A stretch of DNA of 64,000 nt from Betaproteobacteria bacterium Ga0077523 (GCA_001464695.1 LNDQ01000089.1:1-64000); one strand, 5' to 3'; positions 19,701-26,729 are shown, counted from the stretch's first letter. A program made the numbers and translations. The notes: a model not told the origin generated them from the letters alone.

Positions 19701-21302
19701 GCCGCGCAGCACACCATCCCGCTGCACCGGTGAGTCCTTGAGCTCGGATCCGCGGAGATCCACCTCGACCACGTTGCGCGAGGTGGAGATCGAGACATTG
19801 CGCTCACCCGAAACGTCGACGATGGCACCGGGATCGAGATGCAGGCGCACACCCTGACTGTCGGTGGGTCCGAGCAACAGGAACGCCGGGTCGAGCCGTG
19901 CGGATTCCGCCTGGGCGAGGAAGCTCACTTCACCGCTCGGAGCGATGAGCCGCGCGCCGCCCTCCACGTGGATGGAACGTCCCGCGACGTCGATCCTCGA
20001 TCGATTGAAACGCTGGTCGTCCGTGAGCGTGCGCTGGCTGTCCGCCGCCGGAAGGATGTCGATTTCCGTGCGCACGCCCAGGTCTCCGGGGCGTGCCCTC
20101 GCAGCCGCCGTTTCCGGCAGCACGCTCGTCTCGCTGCCGGGCGCGAAAACGACCGTCCCGGTCCGGTTCGCTTTCGGTATGAAGACCGGTTCGCTGCCGC
20201 TCACGTCGCGGCGCTCGTTGCGTGTCCAGGTGTCGCGCGCCTGAATGACGATCGATCCGTTCTGGTCGACCGAACTGGTCGCGAGGATCCTGCCCTCCTG
20301 GCGAACATCCAGGCCGGCCAACGTCACGTTGCCACGCCGCGCGACGATCTGATAGACGCGCTCGATGACCTGCCCGCCATCGAGACGCTCCTCGCGGCGC
20401 GTGCCCATCTGGTTGACGACGGTACCGCCGATGTTCACGGCCTGCCCGGTCGCATCCGTGCCGGTGAACGGATCGACCTCCACGAGGAAGCCGCGCAACG
20501 CGGTGTCCAGCGGTGCGGTGAGATACACCTTCGCGCCGGCGGCAAGGATCGTCTGGCCTTCCGGAGACTCGATGCGTCCCTGGTTCTCCACGCGTGGCGC
20601 GAGCAGGATCACGCGGCCACCGTTGCTGGTGCGGATGAGGGCACCGTCATCGACACGGACCATCGTGCTGCGAAACTTCTCGGCCGAGCCCTCCCAGCTG
20701 AACGCAGCCTCAGGGCGAGTTAACTCGTCCTGTGCAACCAAGGACGTCAGACCATTGAGGAAGGTCTGATTCGAGATGTTGAGCGCCGAGGCCACCAACC
20801 CGCCGACGTTGATGGCGGCATCCCGGCCGAACAGGATGCCGTTGGCGTTGATGATGTAGACCTGTCCCTGGGCGTTGAGTGCGCCTTCGATGATGGAGAG
20901 TTCGTTGCCGATCACCCGATTCAGGGTCGCAGACGAAGCGCCGAGCTGGTGATTGAAATTCACCGTCCCGCCCGATCCGATACTGAAGCTGTTCCAGTCG
21001 ATGATCGCCCGGGCCGTCGACTGGTTGACCGTGAGAGTGCTGTTGGCGATGGCAGCGGTCGCGGCGCCGCTAGCGGCGATGTTGACATCGGGTGCGATAG
21101 GAATGACCGGGACGGGCAGCGTATTCGTCGGGATCTCTTGCGAATGCGCCGGTCCGAATGCCAGCATCGCGGCCGCGATCGCGACGCCCGCGGCGCCACG
21201 TCGACGCCGGGCGCCTCGGCTGTGGCCGTGCGCACCTTCGCATACGGGTACGAGCATGCCGCGCAAACGGCTGAACACGAGATGGAAGCAGCGAGCGTTC
21301 AT
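10752..21302 (-). CDS. Giant filamentous-haemagglutinin-family exoprotein (TpsA)
   Basis: 3516 residues. The first 26 or so residues (MNARCFHLVFSRLRGMLVPVCEG) are an extended signal peptide region, followed by a hydrophobic core AAGVAIAAAMLAFG (about 37-50). The two-partner-secretion domain begins near 55, with IDWNSFSIG at 101-109 and NANGILFGRDAAINVGG at 152-168. The long middle is a repetitive, Gly/Ser/Asp-rich beta-helix of degenerate GGSI, VDVSG and ITLAAG-like turns. The C-terminal part resembles the DUF3739-type end of this family and finishes in LSPSFLTVEVIGLGDDDDD plus a basic tail. No CDI-type VENN motif or toxin domain is seen, so adhesion or surface structure is likelier than contact inhibition. 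It lies 12 bp after its transporter gene. Confidence 0.88.
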   Translation of the reverse strand: MNARCFHLVFSRLRGMLVPVCEGAHGHSRGARRRRGAAGVAIAAAMLAFGPAHSQEIPTNTLPVPVIPIAPDVNIAASGAATAAIANSTLTVNQSTARAIIDWNSFSIGSGGTVNFNHQLGASSATLNRVIGNELSIIEGALNAQGQVYIINANGILFGRDAAINVGGLVASALNISNQTFLNGLTSLVAQDELTRPEAAFSWEGSAEKFRSTMVRVDDGALIRTSNGGRVILLAPRVENQGRIESPEGQTILAAGAKVYLTAPLDTALRGFLVEVDPFTGTDATGQAVNIGGTVVNQMGTRREERLDGGQVIERVYQIVARRGNVTLAGLDVRQEGRILATSSVDQNGSIVIQARDTWTRNERRDVSGSEPVFIPKANRTGTVVFAPGSETSVLPETAAARARPGDLGVRTEIDILPAADSQRTLTDDQRFNRSRIDVAGRSIHVEGGARLIAPSGEVSFLAQAESARLDPAFLLLGPTDSQGVRLHLDPGAIVDVSGERNVSISTSRNVVEVDLRGSELKDSPVQRDGVLRGKKVYVDLRKTADITDVAPFRAQVQRTIAEKSTIGGSILLKSEGDVVVGNDTRLDVSGGSIRYTDGTVGTTYLVGADGKLYDFMSAPKDIVYSEVVNIANRLERGYTEGVDAGSIQLWGSKVVATGDMIGSTVTGEFQRMSGDLPQGGLLRIGDLEDDAGAIYSNLALTAQRSALTAGFGLASPLPDTLSIWAGMFGRGGFTRLESHSLGNVALPSGVSLDVGPGGSVYIKSATADIGGSIRAAAGDITLAIAGDAHIAGSAVLSTAGTWTNDRLGLATSATGGSVATQGGTVRIEGGNLTLDAGSVVDVSAGAWLRADGSVRYGTPGAITLVTGEARDNAGQQTPNQLVTHGTLLGYAVGTQSNPGTGGTLSIRTSRITVGPVRESQPGEWLVQGSWFDLGGFASFDLTGIDSVAFEPGANIAPVVRSRILAPGSVAMATGSSMSTVTSVPGSPLPAALRPPATLAFATDRLDAGFGTITLAAGAGIDGGYLGSIAFDAQNLIAVNGWMRAAGGTIALALPTPNVGDTFDPARMIWLGDNATLSTAGAVRVVPGTLPGPQGDVLAGGSIDIDAANGFLVARQGSRLDVSGSSARLYVQTARGQRYGLEEALVLSDAGSISLKAREGILYDGQLAGAPGGSGARGGTISVSIDRENRFFNPDSNLEIEARLQGARRLVVDGPVFGLAGRYGAGQAVDDLDLIGFAGVSQSLIAAGGFDSITLASEHEIRFADAVALRADRAISIEAPNIIATGPGNVTLEAAYVNLGPTRRDRQSESLRLPALVGDGGVLAVSARHIDLTGAFSLGGIAATTLTASEDVRLRGVANSVVVGDATTVELLGRLQSAGDVTVRSRQVYATTLSDFTFDLQPFGAGTLRFERTGAADVPVLSGAGAIRARAEIIEQFGVLKAPLGTIDLKASSKLHVGAADASGAKGSITSVSAEGQIIPFGQTTLNGRQYIYTVDGLLRTVESVPEKNIILDAPDIALDAAATIDISGGGDLLAWEFVPGPGGSVDVLDPANSSHLFAILPGLQSTFGPYDAQAHGSNQGLKPGDVVAVGQAIPGLAAGTYTLLPARYGLLPGAFLVTFDEGAKDILPRDVARGADGAWRVPGRLGSVGLDGDALSSRTIALQIAPGDWARARSEYIETRAGTFFADGSGRLPQDAGRLAVIAQTQLTLDAAVVAAVSGNGRGGEVGIAAQKLAIVGNGASADAGYVKVDYRALNRLGFDTRIDPNVGSRIDTLLIGGVRMAGTAGTIDVRASAIEVNLGNLAPGLSDEAARPLAVSGIEFAATGTIDIRTGTSIVAEGGRPGAPESVSIEGDGAYLRLSGGEQAELGRSGTSRSSGTLSIEEGTLLKAGSIIADATHETQIEGQLDFSAARPALGGALAVGASRISLGAPPSDPGGVVLSQARLDALTGVRTIRLKSYSTVDLYGSVALNGNDIATLQIDAAGIVGYGGSGQTASLSADRIDFGNQDGLVFADVVRSDAAPGSGAIAIEAGRLGVSGRSGASRFEMVGFSTVAMTAREAFVASGTSSLSVAGDLTLTAGTITASSSAVSSVEASGTLVTAGIDGATPLASQDFGARMLLSGRELVHGGRMVLNSGDLELRADIGDLKLLMGSHTSVAGVQRSFADKSISTPGGTVRLTSLFGDVDVGAGSSIDVSTPGNANAGLLVVVATHGSASLSGEFSGAAGSSSATQGSFQLDVDALVDTSTLLALLDAGRFHERVDLRVRTGDVVIDTSDTLRARNVTIAADAGSVAIRGTIDASGAKGGRVDVFARHAGTEGEGRITLHETARILANATTSLSTAYGTDGEGGRVTLGVTGDTAEHRAQARVIVLAGSVIDVSVPDGSAARAGEVVFRVPRIAGPGGAPDVALTSDAGGTASGSLAPGVVVGARSVVVEGFQVADFGSADVTIDSGLITGWRDETRTFMNAAESILDRLGRASDSSFHLRPGLEIATSGSATLGTVWDLRLRSDGTSFDWRYGEQRDEPGVLTIRAGTDLAMSQSLSDGFSNALTTGRLQQSGEGWGYRLVAGADLNAANPLAVRSAEGLAAGGNFTLAAGRLIRTSTGDIEIGVGGNLVLAAATSTIYTAGIADAPENHAFAGAPDRQFTNIAGLVMEYPLNGGDVRIKVGRDIQGAGGDQWVNDWLYRLGRLDPDGTFNSNAPPGGMRRPTWWPRFAMFRHGVGALGGGDVVIDAGGGIDNLGVVVATNGRLPGDQDTRPDLANLKILGGGDVAVRAGGDIDSSFFHAGRGDVTIDASGALGSSRTSAGTPVYSVVSLGEGNLRVTANGDLRLESVLNATLAPQSQGNGATEDRRTFFTTYRSDSAADLVSLSGDVVLANNPAHLFSAFSMQPLAATETASLTLYPATVRAVALSGSVLVEGGMTLAPAASGQLELLAAGSVVADGTLNVSALDMRYLDQRFDTGTGRFDNGAYSLPQVSDPDNNFFLRIQPLTAAGYAGRTAHAATLTHLNDLEPIRIVALTGNVTGPDTVAFLQAPKPFVIEAGQDITGAWIGGQNLRAADRSAIRAGRDIRFDVDRTGVPLSSSNAVVELGGPGTLELRAGGDVDLGPSRGIISRGNFNNAALPEGGAQLVLMAGTPAPDYVGLFYRFTDPAAPRLSSAAVSAFNEALLQFMRGRTANPSLSLAEARPAFAALASADREAFASSHGDLLAANEQALRDAFFVGVRDAGRVALDTGDRTRYQEGFDIIATLFPTAPRSKEDAQQARASLSLFRSQIKTEQGGGIDLLVPGGFVNVGVTDAGESAKTAAQLGIVTARGGEIRSVVTRNFDVNTSRVFTLQGGDIMIWSSYGNIDAGKGAKTASATPPPQIIVRGDQIILDSSNSIAGSGIGVLLGREGLEADDVYLFAPTGDVNAGDAGIRVAGNLTIGAERVIGADNIRVGGVSTGVPALQSSGISGALPSVGSATSDATKAAEKIGERAGSEANQNVRNLSPSFLTVEVIGLGDDDDDRKRKR

Positions 21303-21314
21303 GGGTTCAGTTGC

Positions 21315-22931
21315 TCAGAAATCGTAGGCGACGCGGAAATGAACCCGCATGTCGCCCGCATTGGTACGCGGCGTCGACTCGAAGGGCCACGCCAGATCGA
21401 GACTGGCAGCGAGATTGCCGGGGCCTCGCGCGCGCAGACCGAGACCCGCGCTCGAAAGCCTGGTACGTCCAGGAATCGGCACGAGTGGCTGTTGCACCCG
21501 CACTTCGGCGGCGTCGAAGAACGCGATTGCGTTCAGTTCATCGACGCCATTGCCGACGCGCTTGGCGAGCGATGGCGACTTGAGTTCGACGCGTACTGCG
21601 AGAGCATCGTCGCCGAGCGTCTCGGCTTCCAGGTAGCCGCGCACGGTATCGACACCGCCGGCAAAGTACTGCTCGGTGTTCACCAGCGGCCCGCTCGCAG
21701 TCTGGCCGGCAATGCGAAGGAACAAGGTGTATCCCCGCCCCAGGATCTGGTCGCGCTGTGCGTCGCCTCTCACGATGAAGAAGTTCGCGTGGGCACCGAA
21801 TCGGCGGGCGGCGAATTCATCGTCGGTATTGCCGAAGAAGTCCCGCATCCCGAACGTCGTTCCCAGATTGAACGTCGACACGCCTTTCTTGCCGCGCTTT
21901 TGCGCGGTGTAGCCGCCACTGAGGGGCACGTAGGAGATCGGGGGCAGCAGATTGTTGACGGCGAAGCGGCGTTCCGACTCCTTGAAATCCTTGTAGTCCG
22001 CTCCGAGGGTGACCGAATGCGCGACCTCGCCGCGCGCCGGGAGCGGGACGATGTAACGCGCGCCGGTGATCGTGCCGCGGCCCACGATCGACGCCGAGGG
22101 TGTGGCGACGTCGGTGTCCGAGCGGACCGCGTAGAGCGCGAGAATGTTGTCCTTCCCGCCCGGATTGAAGACGTAGTTGCCGCTGATGACGCGAACCTGG
22201 GATGTGTCCTGCGGCGAAGTCAGCACCTGGACCGATGCGCTGTGCTGACGCTGCCAGAGGTTGTCATAGCGGACCGCGGCACTGAGCCGCAAAGGTTCGG
22301 TGTTGGCGGTGTACCGATTGTTGAGTTCGATGGAACCGTGCAAAGGCGATTTGTCGTCGACCTTGAGGTCGATGTCGACCTGGCCGGGCACCATCGACGG
22401 CTTCAGGACGGGCGCAACCTTGCGATCCGCCGGTCGGTTGAGCACGGCGAGATCCTTCTGTACGTCCGGAAAATAGGGCACCTCGCCCTCTTTCAGGCTC
22501 GGCACGAGTGCACGGATGTGTCCCGCCGAGTAGTACCGGGCGCCCTGGACACGCAGACGATCGAGCGTTCCCTCGGTCACCTGCAGCACGACGACCCCGT
22601 CGGCTACCTTCTGCTCCGGAATCCCGACGAGCACCGTCAGGTAGCCCGATGTCTGGTAGGTCTTCTCGAGCGCCTGGGCCGCTGACTGAACATCGTCGAT
22701 GTTGCGCCCCGGCCCGAGATACGGATAGACCGCGCGTTCGATGTCGATCGCCGGCAGGACGGTATTGCCCTCGACACGATACTCGAGGATGTCGAAACTG
22801 GGCTTCGGCGCTTCCTCGTCGTCCTCGTCGATGTTCTGCTGTGCTCGAACACCGGTCGAAAAGCACAGCGCGAACGCGATGGCAACGGCAGCGATCCATT
22901 GGAGAACTCGCGGTCTCCGATCAATATGCAT
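21315..22931 (-). CDS. FhaC/ShlB-type two-partner secretion transporter (TpsB)
   Basis: 538 residues from the ATG at 22931; an upstream ATG at 23039 would read through a terminator hairpin and add no signal. A signal peptide (WIAAVAIAFALCFSTGVRAQQ) and an acidic linker come first. POTRA-type domains follow (about 45-205; ILEYRVEGNTVLP, YQTSGYLTVLVGIPEQ, GVVVLQVTEGTLDRLRVQG). From about 215 it is an Omp85-superfamily barrel with the lid-loop motif VRGYLEAE and a C-terminal aromatic AYDF. It moves TpsA proteins across the outer membrane without ATP. Its place 12 bp upstream of the giant TpsA gene makes the pairing secure. It is the first gene of the probable 18-kb operon running down to 5093. 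Confidence 0.9.
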   Translation of the reverse strand: MHIDRRPRVLQWIAAVAIAFALCFSTGVRAQQNIDEDDEEAPKPSFDILEYRVEGNTVLPAIDIERAVYPYLGPGRNIDDVQSAAQALEKTYQTSGYLTVLVGIPEQKVADGVVVLQVTEGTLDRLRVQGARYYSAGHIRALVPSLKEGEVPYFPDVQKDLAVLNRPADRKVAPVLKPSMVPGQVDIDLKVDDKSPLHGSIELNNRYTANTEPLRLSAAVRYDNLWQRQHSASVQVLTSPQDTSQVRVISGNYVFNPGGKDNILALYAVRSDTDVATPSASIVGRGTITGARYIVPLPARGEVAHSVTLGADYKDFKESERRFAVNNLLPPISYVPLSGGYTAQKRGKKGVSTFNLGTTFGMRDFFGNTDDEFAARRFGAHANFFIVRGDAQRDQILGRGYTLFLRIAGQTASGPLVNTEQYFAGGVDTVRGYLEAETLGDDALAVRVELKSPSLAKRVGNGVDELNAIAFFDAAEVRVQQPLVPIPGRTRLSSAGLGLRARGPGNLAASLDLAWPFESTPRTNAGDMRVHFRVAYDF

Positions 22932-22992
22932 GTAGGTCCGATGCTTCGGGATGACGGTCGAGGCGCTGGAACGCGCTGGACTCCGAGATGCG

Positions 22993-23019
22993 AAAAGCCC
23001 CGCCCTTGCAGGCGGGGCT
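22993..23019 (-). terminator. Rho-independent terminator after the exported protein gene
   Basis: On the minus strand a 9-bp perfect stem AGCCCCGCC/GGCGGGGCT (arms 22996-23004 and 23011-23019, 6-base loop) is followed by TTTT. It lies 49 bp past the stop of the gene at 23068-24636 and before the FhaC-like gene. It therefore separates the two transcription units and implies a separate promoter for the TPS operon. Confidence 0.8.
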
Positions 23020-23067
23020 CTGAACCAGGTTCGAGTCACCCGGAATTACTGAACTGCTGTATCGCGA

Positions 23068-24636
23068 TCAGTAGAAGAACTCGAGCGGTTTGCACATGTT
23101 GCCGCCGCGAGTACCCTTGGTCGTGTTCGCACCCAGCGCCTGCGGAGGCAGCGCCGAGACCCAGTCGCTCGTGTTGAAGGCCGGCGCGGACACTGCGGCG
23201 ATGATGTCGTCGGCGAAGGTCTTCGTGAGACCGGCGAGCTTGCTGGTGCGGTACTGGAAGGTCAGTTCCACCGCGAACTGATAGGCGCCGGAGTTGAGGT
23301 TGGCCTTGCTCGGCGCAATGCCGGTGGCACCACCCGAGAGCACCGGCACGACACCGGTGCCGCTGTCGCTGTCGGTATAGGTGCCGGTACCATCCAGCGT
23401 CCGGAACGACCAGCCGCACACGGTCTTGCCATTGACGGCATCGCACGCGTTCGGGGCTGCCGGGCTCTTGTTGCGGTTGTTCAGGCTGTCCAGGGAAAGA
23501 ACTCCGATGGCACCGTAACCGCCCGCGCCGAAGTCGACCTTGACGAACTTGCCTTCTTCGTCGCGGAACGTGTGCACGCCGCCGTTCTGAGCCTTTTCGA
23601 GGCAGTCGCGCACGTTGCCCGAAGTCGAGTTCTCGACCACCGTCAGACCCGCGGTCGGATCCAGTGTGAACGCGGTGGCAGCGCTGGCACCAGTCTCTCC
23701 GGGGAGGCCGCGTACGCCATCGCCGTCCGGGTCATAGCCGAAGCTGTCCGACATGCGCTTGGGCGAGTTGAAGTCGTTACCGACTACCGAACCGGCGGTG
23801 CAGGGAAACCCGTGGAAGAACCAGTTGTAGGAGGTCTGCGTCCCGGAGCCAGGAACTCGCCGGCATACAACGAGTTGCGTACCTGCGGCCGGAGCAATGG
23901 CCGGATCGACCTGCGACCAGTCGGCGTAGCCGCCCTGCCGCAGCAGATCCCCATAGACGGCGCGCGTAAACGCGGTTGTCGCCGGCACGGAGCTTGTGGC
24001 CACGATGCCCATGGACAGGACGTTGGCGGCCTTGATGGTTAGCGTTGCGGTCTCGGCGCTACTCAACTGCTGCACCGGTTGTTGCGTCTGAAGATCAAAC
24101 TCCACGTTGTAGGGAGACTTGAACAGTTCCGGATTGACATCCGAAACACCCATTGTGGGTTTGAGACCCGACGCACCATCGACTCCGAGAACAGGGCACA
24201 CGCGCGCCGTTCCTGTGCCGGTGCAGGTACCCAGGGTGTTCTTCGCATCCAGGACGGCCAGAAACTCATCGCGCGCCACGGGATTCACGCCATACACCGA
24301 GCCGCCAGTCGATCGCTTGATCAGTCGGACGGATTTGCCGAAGTGCGCCGCAGGCACGGGCGCGACCGACTTGAGCTTGCCTACCAGGGCGTAGTACTGA
24401 GCGCCGTCGACATTGTCGATGATCTTGGTGAAGCCGGGCTCGAACCAGCTCGTGAGCGTCGACTCGATGAAGTTGTTGGGAGCCGTGGCGCCCGTGATAT
24501 AGAACTGATCGTAACCGGCGCTGGTCGGGCAGGTGTACGCGTTGTAGCCGGTATCGCCGCACGACTGCGCAGCGGCTTGACCGGTCATGGCCGCCAGCGC
24601 GAAGCCGACTGCCAGATAAGTTGTGTTTCGAATCAT
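23068..24636 (-). CDS. Exported protein, possibly periplasmic-binding-protein-like; function unknown
   Basis: 522 residues from the ATG at 24636, which has a good GGAGAG ribosome-binding site and opens a signal peptide (TTYLAVGFALAAMTGQAAAQ). The mature protein starts with a Cys-containing stretch (SCGDTGYNAYTCPTSAG). It continues YITGATAPNNFIESTL, a pattern like the ligand-gripping ISGSSA/T segment of PstS-type phosphate-binding proteins, and RSTGGSVYGVNP. Eight or more cysteines suggest disulfides in the periplasm or outside the cell. It follows the PEP-CTERM gene by about 100 bp on the same strand and ends at a strong terminator. No transporter genes are nearby, so classical phosphate uptake is unlikely. 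I do not assign a function. Confidence 0.6.
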   Translation of the reverse strand: MIRNTTYLAVGFALAAMTGQAAAQSCGDTGYNAYTCPTSAGYDQFYITGATAPNNFIESTLTSWFEPGFTKIIDNVDGAQYYALVGKLKSVAPVPAAHFGKSVRLIKRSTGGSVYGVNPVARDEFLAVLDAKNTLGTCTGTGTARVCPVLGVDGASGLKPTMGVSDVNPELFKSPYNVEFDLQTQQPVQQLSSAETATLTIKAANVLSMGIVATSSVPATTAFTRAVYGDLLRQGGYADWSQVDPAIAPAAGTQLVVCRRVPGSGTQTSYNWFFHGFPCTAGSVVGNDFNSPKRMSDSFGYDPDGDGVRGLPGETGASAATAFTLDPTAGLTVVENSTSGNVRDCLEKAQNGGVHTFRDEEGKFVKVDFGAGGYGAIGVLSLDSLNNRNKSPAAPNACDAVNGKTVCGWSFRTLDGTGTYTDSDSGTGVVPVLSGGATGIAPSKANLNSGAYQFAVELTFQYRTSKLAGLTKTFADDIIAAVSAPAFNTSDWVSALPPQALGANTTKGTRGGNMCKPLEFFY

Positions 24637-24739
24637 CGATCTCTCCAAAATGCGTTCGTTGGGTTCGCGCCGACCAGAGTCAATCCGGACCGGCACGGTC
24701 CTGATCATTCAGTGGGACGTAAATCGCTGCGGTGGGCGA

Positions 24740-25576
24740 CTACTTCTTCGTCGAACGCCGGGCTATGCCCGCCACCGTCAACAGCCCCAGAGCCATCAAG
24801 GCGTAGGTACCGGGCTCGGGAATCGGCGCGGCCGTGTAGACCAGCGTTCCGTCGTTGCGCAAGGTCCACGTCATGTCGCGATCGAACGCAAACTTCGTGA
24901 CGAGCACGTTGTTGGGGTTCGCGGTGCCGTTCTGATCCAACAGGAAGAAGTCGAGCGACTGATCTACCGCACCCGCGTTGTTCCAGCCGGCTGCAGACCC
25001 GAAGTTGTTACCCCAGGAAAGACTGCTAGCCAGAGCAGGACCCTCGGCAGCCGTTGCCGTGTTCGACCCATCGGTCGTTGTGCCATGGGTACCAAGACTA
25101 TTGGACTGACCCGCGAAAAAGTCGAATGCCGTGGTGACGGCGGTGAAATTGAAGTTGGTGATGGCCGGTACCTCACCGTCCGTCGCCGTCGTCAGAACAC
25201 GCTTGTCGCCCGCAGAGTCGGCGGACGCCACATTCCAGAAGACGTTGGACTGGTTCGAAACGGACCCGAACCAAGTCTGGAACAGGGAATCCGGCGTGAA
25301 TTCGAGCAGAACGCTGGGCCCGACCACGCTCGGCACGCCGGCGGTTTGGCCAGTCTGAATCACGGACACGGTCGCAGCAGTGGCGAAGTCGTTCAGGGTC
25401 TTGCCGAGGTCGCGAAGATAAGAGGTGTCATCAGCAGTGTCGGCCGTTCCCTTGGTGTCCCAGACGGCGAAGATGAGGTTTCCGTTCGCACCGGCCTGAA
25501 TTCCGGCGTGAGCGGGGACCGACAACGCCGCCGCTACGCAGGCGGCAGTCAGTCCGAGTGTGATTTTCCTTGTCAT
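24740..25576 (-). CDS. PEP-CTERM sorting-domain protein
   Basis: 278 residues with a signal peptide (ITLGLTAACVAAALSVPAHA) and a good AGGAG ribosome-binding site. The C-terminus is a textbook PEP-CTERM tail: the PEP motif in PIPEPGTYAL, a hydrophobic helix (ALMALGLLTVAGI) and a basic end ARRSTKK. Such proteins are cut and sorted by an exosortase, often in exopolysaccharide-forming bacteria. The mature part is rich in Asn, Thr, Ser and Ala and has no cysteines. It looks like a secreted structural protein; no catalytic motif is seen. No exosortase gene is in the window, so the enzyme must be encoded elsewhere. Confidence 0.85.
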   Translation of the reverse strand: MTRKITLGLTAACVAAALSVPAHAGIQAGANGNLIFAVWDTKGTADTADDTSYLRDLGKTLNDFATAATVSVIQTGQTAGVPSVVGPSVLLEFTPDSLFQTWFGSVSNQSNVFWNVASADSAGDKRVLTTATDGEVPAITNFNFTAVTTAFDFFAGQSNSLGTHGTTTDGSNTATAAEGPALASSLSWGNNFGSAAGWNNAGAVDQSLDFFLLDQNGTANPNNVLVTKFAFDRDMTWTLRNDGTLVYTAAPIPEPGTYALMALGLLTVAGIARRSTKK

Positions 25577-25961
25577 TGCGGAGGGCTCCTATGCGATTGA
25601 GATGCTGTTCGTGGTCAAGCCAAGAGGAAACTCCATCGGGCTTTCCCGGACACGAGACCGACCTACGCGGCCGCCTCCGATCCCGGCTGTACATACTTCC
25701 GGAGCGTACTGAAGCTCCGTGACATCCCCTTTGCGCCGATACCAACATCCGTAGACCGAATGGCTCATCGGAATGGCACCGAGATTCCGGAAATTTCCCG
25801 TTCCCAAGGCTGCGACCACGCACACCCACTCTAGGGGTGTCGCATTACACGACCGCGGTGGCGGATGTCCTGCGAAATGGGCGAGAGTGACCATGCGCTG
25901 CGCAGAGACGCCATCCGACCGACGGCAATCAGCGACGGTCGTGCCGGTGGACGACGCCGGA
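25577..25961. other. 385-bp intergenic region upstream of the PEP-CTERM gene
   Basis: No convincing gene. Short open frames here have no ribosome-binding site and no domain. The region must hold the promoter for the PEP-CTERM gene, but I find no clear sigma-70 pair. A TGGCAC at 25774 on the plus strand lacks the TTGC half of a sigma-54 site and points away from the gene. Confidence 0.5.
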
Positions 25962-26729
25962 TCAGCCCTTTCGGGCCGCGTCTCTCACGCAGGTTGCATA
26001 GCTCCGGGCGGAATCGCTCTCGCACTTCTGCCGGGCCGCGTCCTTGAGGTCGAAGCACTTCAGCATGTCCTCGCGCCGCTGGTCCGCGCACTTGTTGGGC
26101 GGAGGTTCCTCGGGACGGACATCGATCACTTGCGATCCACCGCCCGGCATGCCCGAATTCGCGCCCGCTCCAGCCCCGGGCGCAGTCGCGCCGGGGGGCA
26201 CGCCGCTCGTCCCGGGCGGTGGCGCCTGCGTGCCCGTATTGGCCATGAAGTGCCAGTCGCCATGGGTGTCGCCTTTCACCTGAACACCTTCCGGAAGGTC
26301 AGCGGTGCGAAATACCGGGGTCGACGACAGGCTGTAAATGCCGATGATTCGCCCGTCAGCCTGCTTCACCAGACCCCACCCCGCGTTTCCCGTCATCGGA
26401 TCGATGAAAATCTTGCGCAGGTGCCGTACCACCGTTCCCGAACGTCGGTCCTCAAGCAGGTCCTGCAACGTCCTGGGGTATGTCTTTCCGGCCTCCGGCG
26501 ACCGCTCGAAGTAGCCGCGAATGGCGCGCTGGAACTGCGCCCCGACGAACACCAGTTCCGCCTCTTTCTCGCGCTGCGCGGCCGTGTGCCAAACCACACC
26601 TACCGAGGCGAGACCGATGCCGGCTATCGCAAGGAACATCAACAGCCCCAAGTAGGTGAATCCGGTTTCAGCCTGCCGTGGTCTGGCAACAACAGCTTCG
26701 AGATCAGTCATCAGCCGGACTCTTCGCAT
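25962..26729 (-). CDS. Atypical pseudopilin lacking Glu5, with cysteine-rich tail
   Basis: 255 residues from the ATG at 26729 (GGAG five bases upstream; ATG codons at 26747 and 26711 are alternatives). A prepilin-type leader ends in ETG, followed by FTYLGLLMFLAIAGIGLASVGVVW. The cut site glycine and N-methyl-Phe are present, but the conserved glutamate at +5 is replaced by glycine, as happens in GspK-type tip pseudopilins. The globular part (about 55-165) has a Pro/Gly-rich linker (about 175-205) and a tail with four regularly spaced cysteines (NKCAD, LKCFD, QKCES, ATCVR). It follows epsA on the same strand and is probably part of the secretion cluster upstream. Confidence 0.7.
   Translation of the reverse strand: MRRVRLMTDLEAVVARPRQAETGFTYLGLLMFLAIAGIGLASVGVVWHTAAQREKEAELVFVGAQFQRAIRGYFERSPEAGKTYPRTLQDLLEDRRSGTVVRHLRKIFIDPMTGNAGWGLVKQADGRIIGIYSLSSTPVFRTADLPEGVQVKGDTHGDWHFMANTGTQAPPPGTSGVPPGATAPGAGAGANSGMPGGGSQVIDVRPEEPPPNKCADQRREDMLKCFDLKDAARQKCESDSARSYATCVRDAARKG

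Noticed and set aside
10752-21302. Contact-dependent inhibition toxin (CdiA) for the giant exoprotein
   Set aside because: No VENN-type motif, no toxin-like C-terminus and no small immunity gene after it; the C-terminal end matches the DUF3739-like family.
20949-22685. Plus-strand open frame opposite the 5' end of the giant exoprotein and its transporter
   Set aside because: No ribosome-binding site or domain; it spans the junction of two confident genes.
22932-23039. Upstream ATG at 23039 as the start of the FhaC-like gene
   Set aside because: It would translate through the terminator hairpin at 22993-23019 and place 36 non-signal residues before a clear signal peptide.
25774-25790. TGGCAC as a possible sigma-54 promoter near the PEP-CTERM gene
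   Set aside because: The -12 TTGC half is missing and the orientation is away from the gene.
25589-26091. Short minus-strand open frames in the gap upstream of the PEP-CTERM gene
   Set aside because: No ribosome-binding site, no conserved feature, and they overlap other likely signals.
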